DNA of 64,000 nucleotides from Sarcophilus harrisii (GCF_902635505.1 NC_045430.1:278426181-278490180); one strand, 5' to 3'; shown: positions 1 to 10,136, numbered from the stretch's first letter. Notes: generated by a model not told the origin, from the sequence alone. A program made the numbers and translations.

Positions 1-174
1 TCAAAAATCAAGAGGATCAACAGGGGACAAAGACACCAACCCCAGAGGCACTTTGGTGAAGGGAAAGCAAAGAGGGGCAGCCGGAGGGAATCCAATTTCA
101 AATTCTATTTTTAAGTCTTGTCAGAGAAATTATAGCGAACAGAATCATGAAAGAGTAACCCTTTGGTTGAGTTA

Positions 175-722
175 CAGAAACAGACAGAAAGAGACAGAGA
201 CAGAAGCAGAGACAAACACACATACACAGAGCAGAGAGAGACAGAGACACAGAAAGAGACAGAGACAGAAGCAGAGAAAAACACACAGACACGCAGAGAC
301 AGAGAGAAACAGACAGAGATAGAGACAGAAGCAGAGACAAACACACACAAAGAGAGAGACAGAGAGAGAGAGAGACAGAAGCAGAGAGACAAACACACAG
401 ACACACAGAGCAGAGAGACAGAGACAGAGACAGAGACAAACACACAGACACAGAGCAGAAAGAGAGACAGACACACAGAGACACAAAGACAGAAGCAGAG
501 AAACAAATACACAGACATAGAGCAGAGAGAGAGACAAGAGACCTAGAGAGACAGAGAGACAGAAGCAGGGAGACAAGCACACAGACACAGAGACAGAGAG
601 AGACAGAAGCAGAATCACTTAATGAGAGAGACACAGAAAGAGAGGAGATACAAAAAGAGAAACAGAAACAGACACACAGGAGAGGTAGAAAGATAAAATA
701 CGGAGAGATACAGAGGGACAAT
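175..722. repeat. purine-rich minisatellite (GACAGA/ACACAGA)
   Basis: Almost pure G/A/C on the plus strand, made of diverged GAGACAGA and ACACACAGA words. The anchor word gacagaagcag recurs at 199, 264, 324, 374, 488, 558 and 602, giving an irregular higher-order period of about 44-70 bases. Both strands stay open for 100-200 codons because the words lack stop codons; the predicted Ser/Leu/Cys-rich or Thr/Glu/Arg-rich proteins are by-products of composition, not genes. Confidence 0.9.
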
Positions 723-894
723 CACCTAGCGAGAACGTTAATATCCATTCAGGAACTCTCGAGTTGGGGGAGTTTTGTAAAGGGACATCCCTTCCCCTTT
801 CCTGCCCTTGTCTTTTCCCCCTCCCGCCTTCCCACTTAGGTCGGCCTTTGCTAAGGAGCTGGGACCTAAGGTAACTAAGTAGCCAGTGGTCTGT

Positions 895-1760
895 CCTTCT
901 CCAGGGTCCCCTGGGGAGCCTTGGTTCCTGCGCGGGCTCTCCCTCGGGAGGATCGCCGCCCAGACCAGACCCACTGCCCTCCCGCGGGAGCCCCGGCTCT
1001 CCCCTTCGGAGCCCCCGGGCACGGAATAGCGGGTCGGATTCAGCCTTTTGGAAGCCGAAGGGCAGACGGGCCGTTGCAGTCTCGCTGACCTTCGCTTGCC
1101 ACTCCCAGCCCCCGCCCCGGCCGTCTATTTCTAGCCCATTGGTTTACCTAAAGCAACCTGTAACTGAAGCCCCGAGCACGCCGAGAAGCGGGACGCCGGG
1201 CGGGGGTGGGTGGGTGGGAGGGAGTGCTGAAGGACCGCTGGGGAGGGGGCCGCAGGCTGCAGCTTAGGGGAGGCTGCGGGCGGTCCCACAAACAGGAGCG
1301 CTTCCTCCACATCTACAGAACTGACTCCTGATCAAAGCGCTTTGTAAATCACCCCAGGAGTGGCCGGGGAGGAGGCCGAGGGACGCCCGCTGCGCTGGGA
1401 CCCGGAGCCGGGGTGAGCCTCTTTGCCCAGGGCTGGCCGCAGCGGTTCCGTCCCAGCCCTTCCTCTCCGGCTGGGTCCCGGCCGAGCGTCTCTGTCCCTG
1501 GCTTAGCTGTCACTTTCCCGGCCTCTTTCCCTCTCCTCCCATTCTTTCTGCCTCTCAGCCTGAGCCTCTGGCGCTGAGCGCCGTCCGCTTTCTCTGCCCC
1601 TTGCTGCCAGTCTCTGTCCGCCTGGAGACCTGCCTCTCCCTTTTTTTCCTCAGTGTCCTCTCCCTTCCCTCCTGTCCTCCTTCCCGCTGGGAGCCAGTGC
1701 GAGCGGCCCAAGCAGGCCGCCCGCCCCAGGAGCTGCATCTTTGGACCCGGCTTGGTCCAA
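895..1760. promoter_or_regulatory. CpG island, probable promoter
   Basis: GC-rich block with about 54 CpG dinucleotides counted by eye between 901 and 1,620, against a CpG-poor remainder of the window. Such an island in mammalian DNA normally marks an unmethylated promoter or a developmental regulatory region. It holds a GC box and an inverted CCAAT box (separate entry) and a 12-bp palindrome caaagcgctttg at 1,333-1,344 that contains paired TCF/LEF-like half sites. No recognisable first coding exon was found on either strand. Direction of transcription is not known. It could be the 5' end of a gene outside the window, a lncRNA promoter or an orphan island. Confidence 0.75.
1109..1142. promoter_or_regulatory. 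GC box and inverted CCAAT box
   Basis: An Sp1-type GC box (cccccgcccc, 1,109-1,118) lies 20 bases before an inverted CCAAT box (attgg, 1,138-1,142, in the context cccattggttt). This pair is typical of TATA-less CpG-island promoters binding Sp1/KLF factors and NF-Y. Function is inferred from motif match and setting only. Confidence 0.45.
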
Positions 1761-1950
1761 AGGCAGCTTCCTTTTGGCCAAGGCAGAGAAGCAGCGGGAG
1801 CTGCTTAAAGACCCAAACGAAGCAGAACCTGGGAGCCATCCCCTTTCCACACCCAGACAGCGGTTCTCCAAGGACCAGAGTCACAGCAAGCAAGAGCTAT
1901 CTTTCAGCCCAGGCCCATCACTTCCCTGCCCTAGAGGACCTTTCCTCTGA
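1564..1950 (+). other. open frame in CpG island, possible exon
   Basis: A plus-strand frame is open for 129 codons (1,564 to the stop at 1,948-1,950) but has no in-frame ATG, so it could only be an internal or terminal exon. A good acceptor-like pyrimidine tract ending in CAG lies at about 1,634-1,653. The part from 1,741 reads Leu-Asp-Pro-Ala-Trp-Ser-Lys-Gly then a Lys/Glu/Gln-rich stretch, which I do not recognise. Chance open frames are common in GC-rich DNA and overlapping minus-strand frames are as long, so this is a weak candidate. Confidence 0.12.
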
Positions 1951-1960
1951 GGAAAAAGAA

Positions 1961-2884
1961 ATTTAGCCAAGACGTCGGGCTTCCAGTCCCCCTAATCCCC
2001 AGCCACCCAATCAACGAGGCTCAAGAAGAGTGCCTGGGCCAAGATTATGGTGCCCCAGCCCTGCTCCTGTGAGATAATTCTTCAGGCTCTTCCTTCACTC
2101 CACATTGGAAAGGGGAATCAGCTCCTTGTCTATCTCGGTGACCTCTAGGGGTACTCAAGTCTTATCCCTAGGTGTGAAATCTCGAAAATTTGAGATTAAA
2201 GCACTCTATACTTTCTAAAGATAAAGAGGAACTGGAATGCCCCTCTCCCTCCTCACCCCCCCCCTCCCCACACATACACCCTACACTCTCCTTCTGCTCG
2301 GCTTGGACTTTGTAGATTGGGGTCTCCTGTCTTAGATTCTTCATCCTGTGGCCACTGGGACTGGGCTCTAGGGCTCCTTCTGCTGTCCTGGAGCACTGGG
2401 CAGTCCTGTGGCTTCCTGTGCACCTCCAAACCTCTTCTTCCATTCAGAAAATTCTGGCTGGCTTCTCCTCCTAGGAAAAGCCTTTCTTGTTCAGGCCCAG
2501 GGGATGGACAACCCAGACTTCAGGGTGTGTGTGCTTCAGGCTCCATCCCTTTCCCTGAAGCTGAGAGCATCTCCTGACTTAAGGGGGTTCCTTAGGGAAA
2601 CTCTGTTTGTGGATTGAGCAGCAGTTCTTTGATCTGTGGACTGGGGCTTGTGCAGACCAGATCTCCAGGCAGTTGTCTCTTGTGCAAGCTTTTATGGTGA
2701 AGGGCTCCTTATTGACACTTCACATGCCAAGGCCTTGCTGGGTTGGGGGTGGGAGCCCATCACTGCACACGCCTAGAGAAATCCACTTGCACACTCAATA
2801 ATGCATGTATGCGACTCCATTTCCAGATACTGAAACTTCTACAAACAGGCAGAAATACACATCCTTTACCTCTGGGTATGCACT
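1961..2884. other. island flank, unique sequence
   Basis: Moderate GC, no clear repeat. It contains a C-run with CCTCCC words near 2,235-2,275. Several short frames overlap but none shows a family resemblance. It may be transcribed if the CpG island drives rightward transcription, but nothing in the sequence shows this. Confidence 0.4.
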
Positions 2885-3075
2885 GCGCCATACATATGCA
2901 AGTTAAGTCAATAAGCAATTGTTAAGGACTTGCTACAAGCCTAGGGTTGCAGCTAAGTGCAGAAGTATTCAGGGAAGGCAAAAAGCCAGTCCCTGACCTC
3001 AGGGATCTATCATTCTGCTGGGGGAGACAACATGTAAAGAATCAGTTAGCTACGATCTCTATGGAGAGTAGAAGA
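2885..3075 (+). mobile_element. family A repeat fragment
   Basis: Reads 'gcaattgttaaggacttgctacaag...gtccctgacctcagggatct...ctgggggagacaac', a diverged copy of the family A consensus (aagcacttactatgtgccaggcac ... ccctgccctcaaggagct ... gggggagacaac). Confidence 0.65.
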
Positions 3076-3146
3076 AAAGAATCATCATCCATAAAGATTT
3101 GCACAAATACATTCATATATGCAGACATACCCCATACAATAAATCT

Positions 3147-3148
<2 letters not shown>

Positions 3149-3215
<67 letters not shown>
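3149..3215. repeat. (CT)n(TA)n compound microsatellite
   Basis: About 19 CT units run directly into about 14 TA units. Such a compound array is likely to vary in length between individuals. Confidence 0.97.
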
Positions 3216-3254
3216 GCCATTCCTATGTCTATCTCTGTCTGTATCTTCATCTAT

Positions 3255-3356
3255 AACTAGAGGCAGCCAGCTGGCCTGTAGTCAGGACAATCTGAATTCA
3301 AATATGGTCTCAGATAATTTCTAGCACTATGACCCTGGGCAAACCATTTAATCAGC
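3255..3356 (+). mobile_element. tRNA-headed core-SINE
   Basis: Shows 'ctagaggcagccagctggcc', a B-box-like 'gaattcaaat' and the core 'gaccctgggcaaaccatttaat'. The order tRNA head then core fits a plus-oriented marsupial core-SINE, truncated at its 3' end where the adjacent AT-rich DNA begins. Confidence 0.8.
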
Positions 3357-3359
3357 TAT

Positions 3360-3895
3360 TTCTACTTTTATCCATCTATAATCTGCATTTACACCCACAG
3401 CAATACCTAATCTATTTATTTATACTTGTGCTATACCTCTATCCATCTATCTATATGCATGAGGATGAAGTGTGTATGTTTGTGTACATACACACACACT
3501 CCCTAGCCAGGCTGATTTATATCTACAGAGATATATATCTATACACATATACACATATGTATACATGCACATCGCATTCTCACATACTTGTACTATACAT
3601 ATGTACATAATATATATGCACATACATCAGACCTACACATATCAAAAACAGAGACCCCCTCACAGTTAATACTATTCATACCATACATATGCAAATATAC
3701 ACATATACATGTATTCATAAACAGAGACAGTACAAAATCCAAAACATATACACATCCTATCCAAAAGATAAATATAATATATGTATACACATGTACACTC
3801 ATAAATAAAAAAGCTCAAACATTTCACATGCAAAGACATTCATCACATACAAATGCACATATATTCCATTTCTGGATATACACACACCCACACCC

Positions 3896-3965
<70 letters not shown>
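3360..3965. repeat. AT-rich tract with CACATA and (TA)n arrays
   Basis: Diverged TATCTATC, CACATATA and TACACA words throughout, ending in an almost pure TA array (about 3,893-3,962) with inverted symmetry that could extrude as a cruciform. Open frames here are compositional. The block probably grew from the simple tail of a SINE. Confidence 0.85.
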
Positions 3966-3966
<1 letters not shown>

Positions 3967-5020
3967 TAAATCTAATTCGCCAGGTAATCCCTTGATTCCC
4001 AGTTCCATTCTGTCCTGTGCCTGTTCATTTTTCCTTTCCCTTTTCTCATCTCCAAGTGATCAGGGAGATTCAAAAGAAATTAAAATGTATTTTTTTCCTT
4101 TTCTTGTACCATTATCAAGCCTTGAAATGGTCCCCAGGGGAAGGCTATTCCACCTCTTCCCCCTCAGGGGAAGAGAAAGAGTATATATGGGACAACAGTT
4201 TATGTGTTATGAACCAGCTAATAGGGGACAAAAGCTCACATAAGCATACTTGACCTCACCTTTGGGATCTGTACAAGCAAAATCTTTGGGTGCTCTGGAT
4301 CCTTTCACACTTTCAAACCTCCCTACCAGTCTAGGATGCTTTGGTTGCAGAATTGTAGAGTATTTGTGTTTCTGAAAAATGGTCCCAGAATCTAAGTGCT
4401 GGGTGCTCTGAATGGAACTGGGGAGACCTGAAGGTCTCAGAGGTTTGACATTGGGACAAAGGTAGTTAGAACTGCAGACACTTTGACAGTGACAGGAAAA
4501 GGAAACTGAGCTAGTCTGAGTTGATAAGAGCAAAGCAGGTTTTCAGGGTTTAGGTCAGTCCTTGGTCAAGCTAGACAGACATTAGAGAGAACATTTGAAA
4601 GTCTTCCATCTATGAATTTATGAGATGCCTTTGGTTTCCTCCCCAAGGCAAAGTTTCCTTCTCAAAGAGATTTGTACCCTTATTCCTTCTCCACAGTGGT
4701 AGTGGGTGGGGTTGGAGGGTAGAATTTATCTTGGGTAATTCTTTGAAAAATTAGAACCCTTTAAAGGAAGGTTGAGTTCAGCAGTGGTGATCAAGGATGG
4801 GAGCTAACTACATTGAAGCTGGGCTCCTGGCTACCAGTCATTCATGGGCACAGGAAGCTTCTGGACTCACCTCTGCATTCAGCAAGGGTTGAAAAGACAG
4901 AATGTTTTGGAAGTTTAATATGGGTTTTTAAATCCTGGGACCAGGTTTTTTAATTCTTCATCTCCAAAATCCCATTTATATATCCAGGCTCTTTTTCTCC
5001 TCATCTACCCCCTAATTGCT
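3966..5020. other. unique intergenic sequence
   Basis: No repeat family recognised with confidence. The minus-strand 108-codon frame at 4,207-4,533 has no domain I know. The text is of ordinary AT/GC balance with few CpGs. Confidence 0.4.
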
Positions 5021-5152
5021 TTCAATTCCTTGTCTATAAAATGAGTGAAGAAGAAACTCACAAACCACTTTACTATCTTTGCCAGAAAACCCCAAATGGG
5101 GAAATGAAGGGTCGGGCATGACTGAAATGACTGAACAAGAGCAGCAAAACCT
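5021..5152 (+). mobile_element. core-SINE 3' part with RTE-type tail
   Basis: Contains 'tgtctataaaatgagtgaag', 'caaaccactttactatctttgcc' and 'cgggcatgactgaaatgac', the 3' half of the marsupial SINE whose tail is shared with an RTE-type LINE. The tRNA head is missing. Confidence 0.85.
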
Positions 5153-5309
5153 CAGGTCCCTACAGGGCTACTATGGTGATGGAATGAGACAAAGGACATA
5201 GCGTGCACTGCAAAATTTGAAGTACTACATTAATATCTATTATAATTATCGTTTGCAGTGGTGGTAATATGCTACAATGTTAGTACTTGAATAAGATAAT
5301 GGGTATAAT

Positions 5310-5490
5310 GACTCAAACCCAGAACTTGGAGTCAGAAAGCTCTGGGTTCAGGATTCCTCTTTAGAAAGTCAGTGAGACTCTCATCCTTAATTTCCTCATC
5401 TGTGAAAGGAGGCTAATAGCATCTACTTCAAAGGATCATTGTGGAATAATAAGATTAGGTGGAGACTGCTTTGCAAATTGTAAATAGCTA
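5310..5490 (+). mobile_element. MIR-like SINE
   Basis: Core 'ggagtcagaaagctctgggttcaggattc', 'tcctcatctgtgaaaggagg' and the 3' block 'ggtggagactgctttgcaaattg' appear in sense order. Confidence 0.8.
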
Positions 5491-5724
5491 AAAGTATATG
5501 TATGAGGATATATGTGTATATATTCATATATGTTTGTGTATAAACTGACCCATTATTGCTGCTATTATTATTTTGTGTCCCAAATTCCTTGGGTTATTGA
5601 ACATCTAAATTGTTTATTGCTGTTGTTATTTTTACAAATGAATAAAGTTGTCTATATACTTAGAGTCTCCTGGGATTTGGGGTTGCACTAAGTACAACAT
5701 CTTTGCAATGAATAAATAATAGTT

Positions 5725-5925
5725 AACTATTGTACAGCACTTTAGCCTTTGTAGAACAGAGTACTTTTTAAAAATCTCACTTAATCTTTAAAACAATCCT
5801 GTAAAGAAGGTTCTTTTAATGTCCCCATTTTACAGATGATAAATCAGGCAACATTTATACTCAGATGTTCCAGATTTCAGTCATGATACTCAACACATTC
5901 TGCTACCTAGTTGTCTACAGTAGCA
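5725..5925 (-). mobile_element. MIR-like SINE, antisense
   Basis: Reads 'gtacagcactttagcctttg', 'cccattttacagatgataaatcag', 'ctgctacctagttgtct' on the plus strand, the reverse of a MIR-type element, nearly full length but diverged. Confidence 0.8.
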
Positions 5926-5939
5926 ATGACTACATTTAT

Positions 5940-6310
5940 AGATCTATACCTCCTCAATAAATATTGCAAATATTTTATTTTCCCCAATTAAATTTAAAAA
6001 ATAATTTTGAACATTCATTTTTTGTTAAAATTTTGAGTTCCAAATTCTCTTCCTCCCTTCCTCTCTCCATACCAGACAATAAGCATTTTACATAGCTCAT
6101 CCACATGCAGTCATGTAGAATATATTTCCATGTTAATAATGTTGTGAAAGAAGACAGACAAAAACTTCACCAAAAAATTAAGTGGAAATAAGTCTACTTC
6201 AATCTATATTCAGACTCAGTCAGGTGTGGCGATATAGAGCATTTGCTTAGAAGAGCTAAGTCACTCATGGTTGTTCATCATATGATATTGTTATCATTGT
6301 GTAACTCCTC
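5940..6310 (-). mobile_element. L1 3' end, antisense, old
   Basis: The block from 'aaaattttgagttccaaattctcttcctccc' through 'catgcagtcatgtagaatat' to 'gagctaagtcactcatggttgttcatc' matches the antisense L1 3' UTR also present at 21,236 and 38,285. Diverged and 5'-truncated. Confidence 0.85.
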
Positions 6311-6326
6311 TATAAATTAAAGAGTT

Positions 6327-6412
6327 TTGGGGGGGCACTTGGAGGTTAAGTGTCTTGTCCTAGATCACCAAGCTAGAATGTGTTAGAAACAGATCTGAAC
6401 TCATTCCTTTTT
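6327..6412 (-). mobile_element. MIR-like SINE fragment, antisense
   Basis: 'ggaggttaagtgtcttgtcctagatcaccaagctag' followed by 'cagatctgaactcattcc' is the antisense core of a MIR-type SINE; both ends are lost. Confidence 0.7.
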
Positions 6413-7219
6413 CCCCCTATTATTGTTATTGTTTTTATTACTATAATATCAATTGTCATTATTGAAATAAAGCTAATGACCTGTGTGAAAACTTGATGCT
6501 TTAAGCAAGTACTCTGCATGGTGGACAGGATTGTCTCACTAAGACAAGGTAGAAGGCTTTTCTTTAAAAGGCAATTATTTTTTCTCTCAATATCTGAAGA
6601 CAGGAACAAAAGATTTAGGTATTTTAAAAATATTTTTAAAAGAGTAAACAACCATTCTTATTCCCCCAAAAGAAAAAATAAAAGGGAAAAAACCTTCTCT
6701 CCTCCTACCCACTTCAAGGCTATCAAATGTTTAGCAGCTGAAGGATATTCATCTTTAGGAGGTAGGCCAAAATGTCAGTAAAAATTTAATTATTTTTCAA
6801 ACATATGGGAGCACTTACAAGACCCAAATGTGATACTGAGTATTGATATTGGGAGGAAACTGAACAATATATTTTCATATTAGGTGGTCAAGACCCTGTC
6901 CCCACTGAAGGGAGCACAAGTCACTGAAATAGTTCTTCTTCTTGTGAGAATCTGGGGAGTTTGTGCTAAGGACAGATTAGTAGTTCCACAAGCTACCTGC
7001 TCAGGGTAAAAACACAAGGGTGTTACACCTTTCTTCTCAGGGACATGTGGTAACATTTATTTTCAACAGGAAAAATATTCATTTAACAATAGGAACCAAA
7101 GCCTGCATGATAGCAGGTGCCTGTGGCAAGGAAGAGAAGACATAGTCATATGAGTGAAGACGTTTATTTGCAACAACGGATTAGAATTTTTCAGGCAAAT
7201 TGATCCATTGGAATGATCA
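6413..7219. other. unique AT-rich sequence
   Basis: No repeat recognised apart from short A- and T-runs. Overlapping frames at 6,373-6,781 on both strands are Lys/Asn/Ile/Phe-rich and compositional. Confidence 0.4.
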
Positions 7220-7345
7220 AATCTTAGTCATCAAATAATTATTACGTGCCAGACATCAAGCTGAGTTCTCGGGGTACAAAGAAAGGTATAAGTGGAGCTC
7301 AGAATCCCTGTCACATAGTAGGTTCTTAATATATGTCCATTGACT
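7220..7345 (+). mobile_element. family A repeat fragment
   Basis: 'attattacgtgccagacatcaagctgag...ggggtacaaagaaagg...cacatagtaggttcttaata' matches the start of family A followed by a MIR/L2-like end; it may be two fused fragments. Confidence 0.65.
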
Positions 7346-7547
7346 GACTCTAGATATACAGAGTCAATTAGTTTTTTTTTTTTTAATCAGTTTCATGGCA
7401 TCTACTTTTCCTGACACCCTGGCCTGGTGTCTAACATTAGGTTATGGTACTCATGTCTCCATGCAATGCTTTTATTGACAGTTTGGGATGAGAAAAAACA
7501 CCTCAGTTCTAACTCTGTACCTAAAAGAGCCTAAAAAAATTGGCTTC

Positions 7548-7690
7548 CACATCCTGCTCCAGACAGCATCATCTGCATGATCCTGGGCCAGTCACTGTAA
7601 CTTAACCTCTCAATATTCTAGCAGATTCTCTAATGCTTTTATAAAGTTTTTTTTTTTACAGAGGAGAAAACTGAGGCACAAAGAGAAGGA
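7548..7690 (+). mobile_element. core-SINE fragment
   Basis: 'tgatcctgggccagtcactgtaacttaacctctc' is the sense core of a SINE. A T-run and an antisense MIR scrap ('cagaggagaaaactgaggcac') follow at about 7,645-7,690. Confidence 0.65.
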
Positions 7691-7796
7691 AAAAAGGGTA
7701 AAGCAGATAGAAGATAAAGAGATAGAAGTAGAAGAAACCAAGGGGAGAAGAGGAGCATGAGAAAAAGGAGAAAAAAGCTGATGAGTTCAGTCTTTT

Positions 7797-7912
7797 TTTT
7801 TTTAACCTCACAACCAAAGCATGTATCTCAATTGATCCTCAGAGGTATCCTTTTAGGAAAATGAGTTATATCAATTTACGGATGAGAAAAACAGGGCTCA
7901 GGGAGACAAAGT
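7797..7912 (-). mobile_element. MIR-like SINE fragment, antisense
   Basis: 'ttgatcctcagaggtatcc', 'tttacggatgagaaaaacagggctcagggag' are the antisense 3' half of a MIR-type SINE. Confidence 0.7.
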
Positions 7913-8050
7913 AATCAATCAACAACTGTTCATTAAGTACTTAATATACATTGGATTCTCATCAGAAGACAAACATGAAGCAGTTCTTCCCTCAAGGAGC
8001 TGATGATCCTTCAGGAGATAAGGGACATACACTTGTCCATGGAATAAGCT
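7912..8050 (+). mobile_element. family A repeat fragment
   Basis: 'aatcaatcaacaactgttcattaagtactt' and 'cttccctcaaggagctgatgatcc' followed by 'gagataagggacatacac' fit the 5' part of family A, directly abutting the preceding SINE. Confidence 0.7.
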
Positions 8051-8535
8051 AGTAAATGTCAACAAAAGCATTCCTAAGCTGCTCTTTCCTGTGCTTGGGG
8101 CTGGCCTGCTTCCCACCTGCCAGGCTGGCTCTTTTCCCAGTAGGATTGATTGATTTTTGCTTTAACATTTAGAGCCTTCCATCTCCCAGTGCTCATTGAC
8201 ATCTCGGTCTGTTCATGTGCTGCTGTTATTTCTGGGCACACTGAGCTGTGTCTTGTGCACCTCAGCCCAGCCTTCTCCTGCCTGCGTCTTCTCTCTCTCC
8301 ACTGAAGTTCCTTCTCTAACTCTTGCTTTGCATCTGGTTCTTACCCAATCTAGCAAAAAAGTCAAAGAAAAGTTACTAGAGGCCACATGAGGTGTCCTTC
8401 AGGTTTGGTCACCAGTATGTCATGGGTACAGGGCCAGAGAAGTCAGAGAAGAACAGCTCTCATCCATAGAATGGGATAGGGAAGAGCATTGTTCTCTACC
8501 AATTTGGATTCTGAAACTGAAAGGACCTGAGAAAA
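8051..8535. other. unique sequence
   Basis: No repeat family recognised. A 64-codon frame starting at 8,196 has a hydrophobic start (Val-Leu-Leu-Leu-Phe-Leu) but no family resemblance, and sits among repeats; chance is more likely than a gene. Confidence 0.35.
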
Positions 8536-8777
8536 CATCTAGCTCTGTTGAGTTATATCCAACTCTTCATGATCCCATTTGAAGTTTCTCTCAAAGGTAC
8601 CAAAGTTGTTTGCAATTTCCTTCTCCAGATAATTTTATATGAGGAAACTGAGACAAATAGGAGTAAGTGACTTGCCCAGGGTCACAGAGCTAGTGAGAGT
8701 TTAAGGCTGAATTTGAGCTAGTTCTTCTGACTCTAGGCCCAGTACTCTATCCACTGTGCTATCTAGATGCCTCTAAA
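8536..8777 (-). mobile_element. full-length core-SINE with RTE-type tail, antisense
   Basis: On the plus strand it runs tail to head: 'caactcttcatgatcccatttg', 'ttgcaatttccttctccag', 'gtgacttgcccagggtcaca', 'gaatttgagctagttcttctgac', 'tactctatccactgtgct'. This is the complete order of the marsupial tRNA-core-RTE-tail SINE, about 240 bases long. Confidence 0.92.
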
Positions 8778-8954
8778 ATAGGCACATAATAGATGTCTGA
8801 TAAATGTTGACAATTTCTACCTCTCTTAACTTTCACCTCTATTAAACAATCCCTTTTCACAAAAGGGCAGATTCTGAATTCTAGAAAAAAAAATGGTTTG
8901 ATGGGAATAGAAGCTCTGGCCATTTCTCTCCCATTGATTGCAATCTGTCCAATT

Positions 8955-9055
8955 TTAGGTGGGTGACTTAAATACCTTGAGGGTCCATTCCCTCATTTGT
9001 AAAATAAGGGAGTTGAGTTCGATGACCTTCTGCTTCAGGTCTGTGGTTTCAAAAG
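8955..9055 (+). mobile_element. MIR-like SINE 3' part
   Basis: 'ccattccctcatttgtaaaataagggagttgagttcgatgacc' matches the SINE 3' block 'ctcatctgtaaaatgaggg..ggactagatgacc'. Confidence 0.7.
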
Positions 9056-9087
9056 GCTTCACATTTGGCTTGGCTTTTGCTCTATTT

Positions 9088-9098
9088 CATATTGTTCT
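9088..9098. repeat. target-site duplication, left copy
   Basis: catattgttct here is identical to 10,126-10,136. The pair brackets the inverted L1 exactly and marks the integration site. Confidence 0.93.
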
Positions 9099-10125
9099 TC
9101 TTTTTTTTTTTAATACCCTTTTATTTACAGGATATATGCATGGGTAACTTTACAGCATTAACAATTGCCAAACCTCTTGTTCCAATTTTTTACCTCTTAC
9201 CCCCCCACCCCCTCCCCTAGATGGCAGGATGACCAGTAGATGTTAAATATATTAAAATATAAATTAGATACACAATAAGTATACATGACCAAAACGTTAT
9301 TTTGCTGTACAAAAAGAATCAGACTCTGAAATAGTGTACAATTAGCTTGTGAAGGAAATCCAAAATGCAGGTGGGCATAAACATAGGGATTGGGAATTCA
9401 ATGTAATGGTTTTTAGTCATCTCCCAGAGTTCTTTTTCTGGGTATAGCTGGTTCAGTTCATTACTGCTCCATTGGAAATGATTTGGTTGATCTCGTTGCT
9501 GATGATGGCCATTCTCCAATTGAAAAATGGTCAAAGGGTATGAACAGACAATTCTCAGATGAAGAAATTGAAACTATTTCTAGTCATATGAAAAGATGCT
9601 CCAAGTCATTATTAATCAGAGAAATGCAAATTAAGACAACTCTAAGATACCACTACACACCTGTCAGATTGGCTAAGATGACAGGAAAAAATAATGATGA
9701 TTGTTGGAGGGGATGTGGGAAAATTGGGACATTGATGCATTATTGGTGGAGTTGTGAACGAATCCAACCATTTTGGAGAGTAGTTTGGAACTATGCTCAA
9801 AAAGTTATCAAACTGTGCATACCCTTTGATCCAGCAGTGTTTCTACTGGGCTTATATCCCAAAGAGATTATAAAGAAGGGAAAGGGACCTGTATGTGCAC
9901 GAATGTTTGTGGCAGCCCTTTTTGTAGTGGCTAAAAACTGGAAACTGAATGGATGTCCATCAGTTGGAGAATGGCTGAATAAATTGTGGTATATGAATAT
10001 TATGGAATATTACTGTTCTGTAAGAAATGACCAACAGGATGATTTCAGAAAGGCCTGGAGAGACTTACACAAACTGATGCTGAGTGAAATGAGCAGGACC
10101 AGGAGATCATTATATACTTCAACAA
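9099..10125 (-). mobile_element. young L1 with 5' inversion (twin priming)
   Basis: Two parts in opposite orientation. 9,099 to about 9,498 is antisense: a T11 run (the poly(A) tail), then the reversed L1 3' UTR with the G-rich tract (plus-strand cccccccaccccctcccc). About 9,499-10,125 is sense ORF2 C-terminal DNA; the reading frame Trp-Ser-Lys-Gly-Met-Asn-Arg-Gln-Phe-Ser-Asp-Glu-Glu and Trp-Arg-Gly-Cys-Gly-Lys-Ile-Gly-Thr-Leu-Met-His-Tyr-Trp-Trp is typical of the L1 ORF2 tail and is still open. An open frame starting at 9,483 and running to 10,307 crosses the element end into flanking DNA and is not a gene. Structure and perfect 11-bp duplications fit insertion on the minus strand by twin priming. 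The intact frame and duplications suggest a fairly recent event. Confidence 0.93.
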
Positions 10126-10136
10126 CATATTGTTCT
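10126..10136. repeat. target-site duplication, right copy
   Basis: catattgttct, identical to the left copy at 9,088-9,098; joins the inverted 5' end of the L1 to flanking DNA. Confidence 0.93.

Noticed and set aside
199-612. CRISPR-like regular spacing of gacagaagcag
   Set aside because: Spacing is irregular (44-114 bases), the spacers share the same words and the genome is mammalian.
98-721. 207-codon minus frame and other long frames in the GA/CA array
   Set aside because: Composition is Ser/Leu/Cys/Val only and all frames are open at once; this is the translation of a simple repeat.
1349-1893. Minus-strand frames of 112-129 codons in the CpG island
   Set aside because: Arg/Gly/Glu-rich, overlapping in several frames and without splice or family support; typical of GC-rich DNA.
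3893-3962. TATA-box-like sequence
   Set aside because: Part of a (TA)n microsatellite with no start-site context.
6373-6781. Overlapping frames on both strands
   Set aside because: AT-rich composition with Lys/Asn/Ile bias and no domain; chance.
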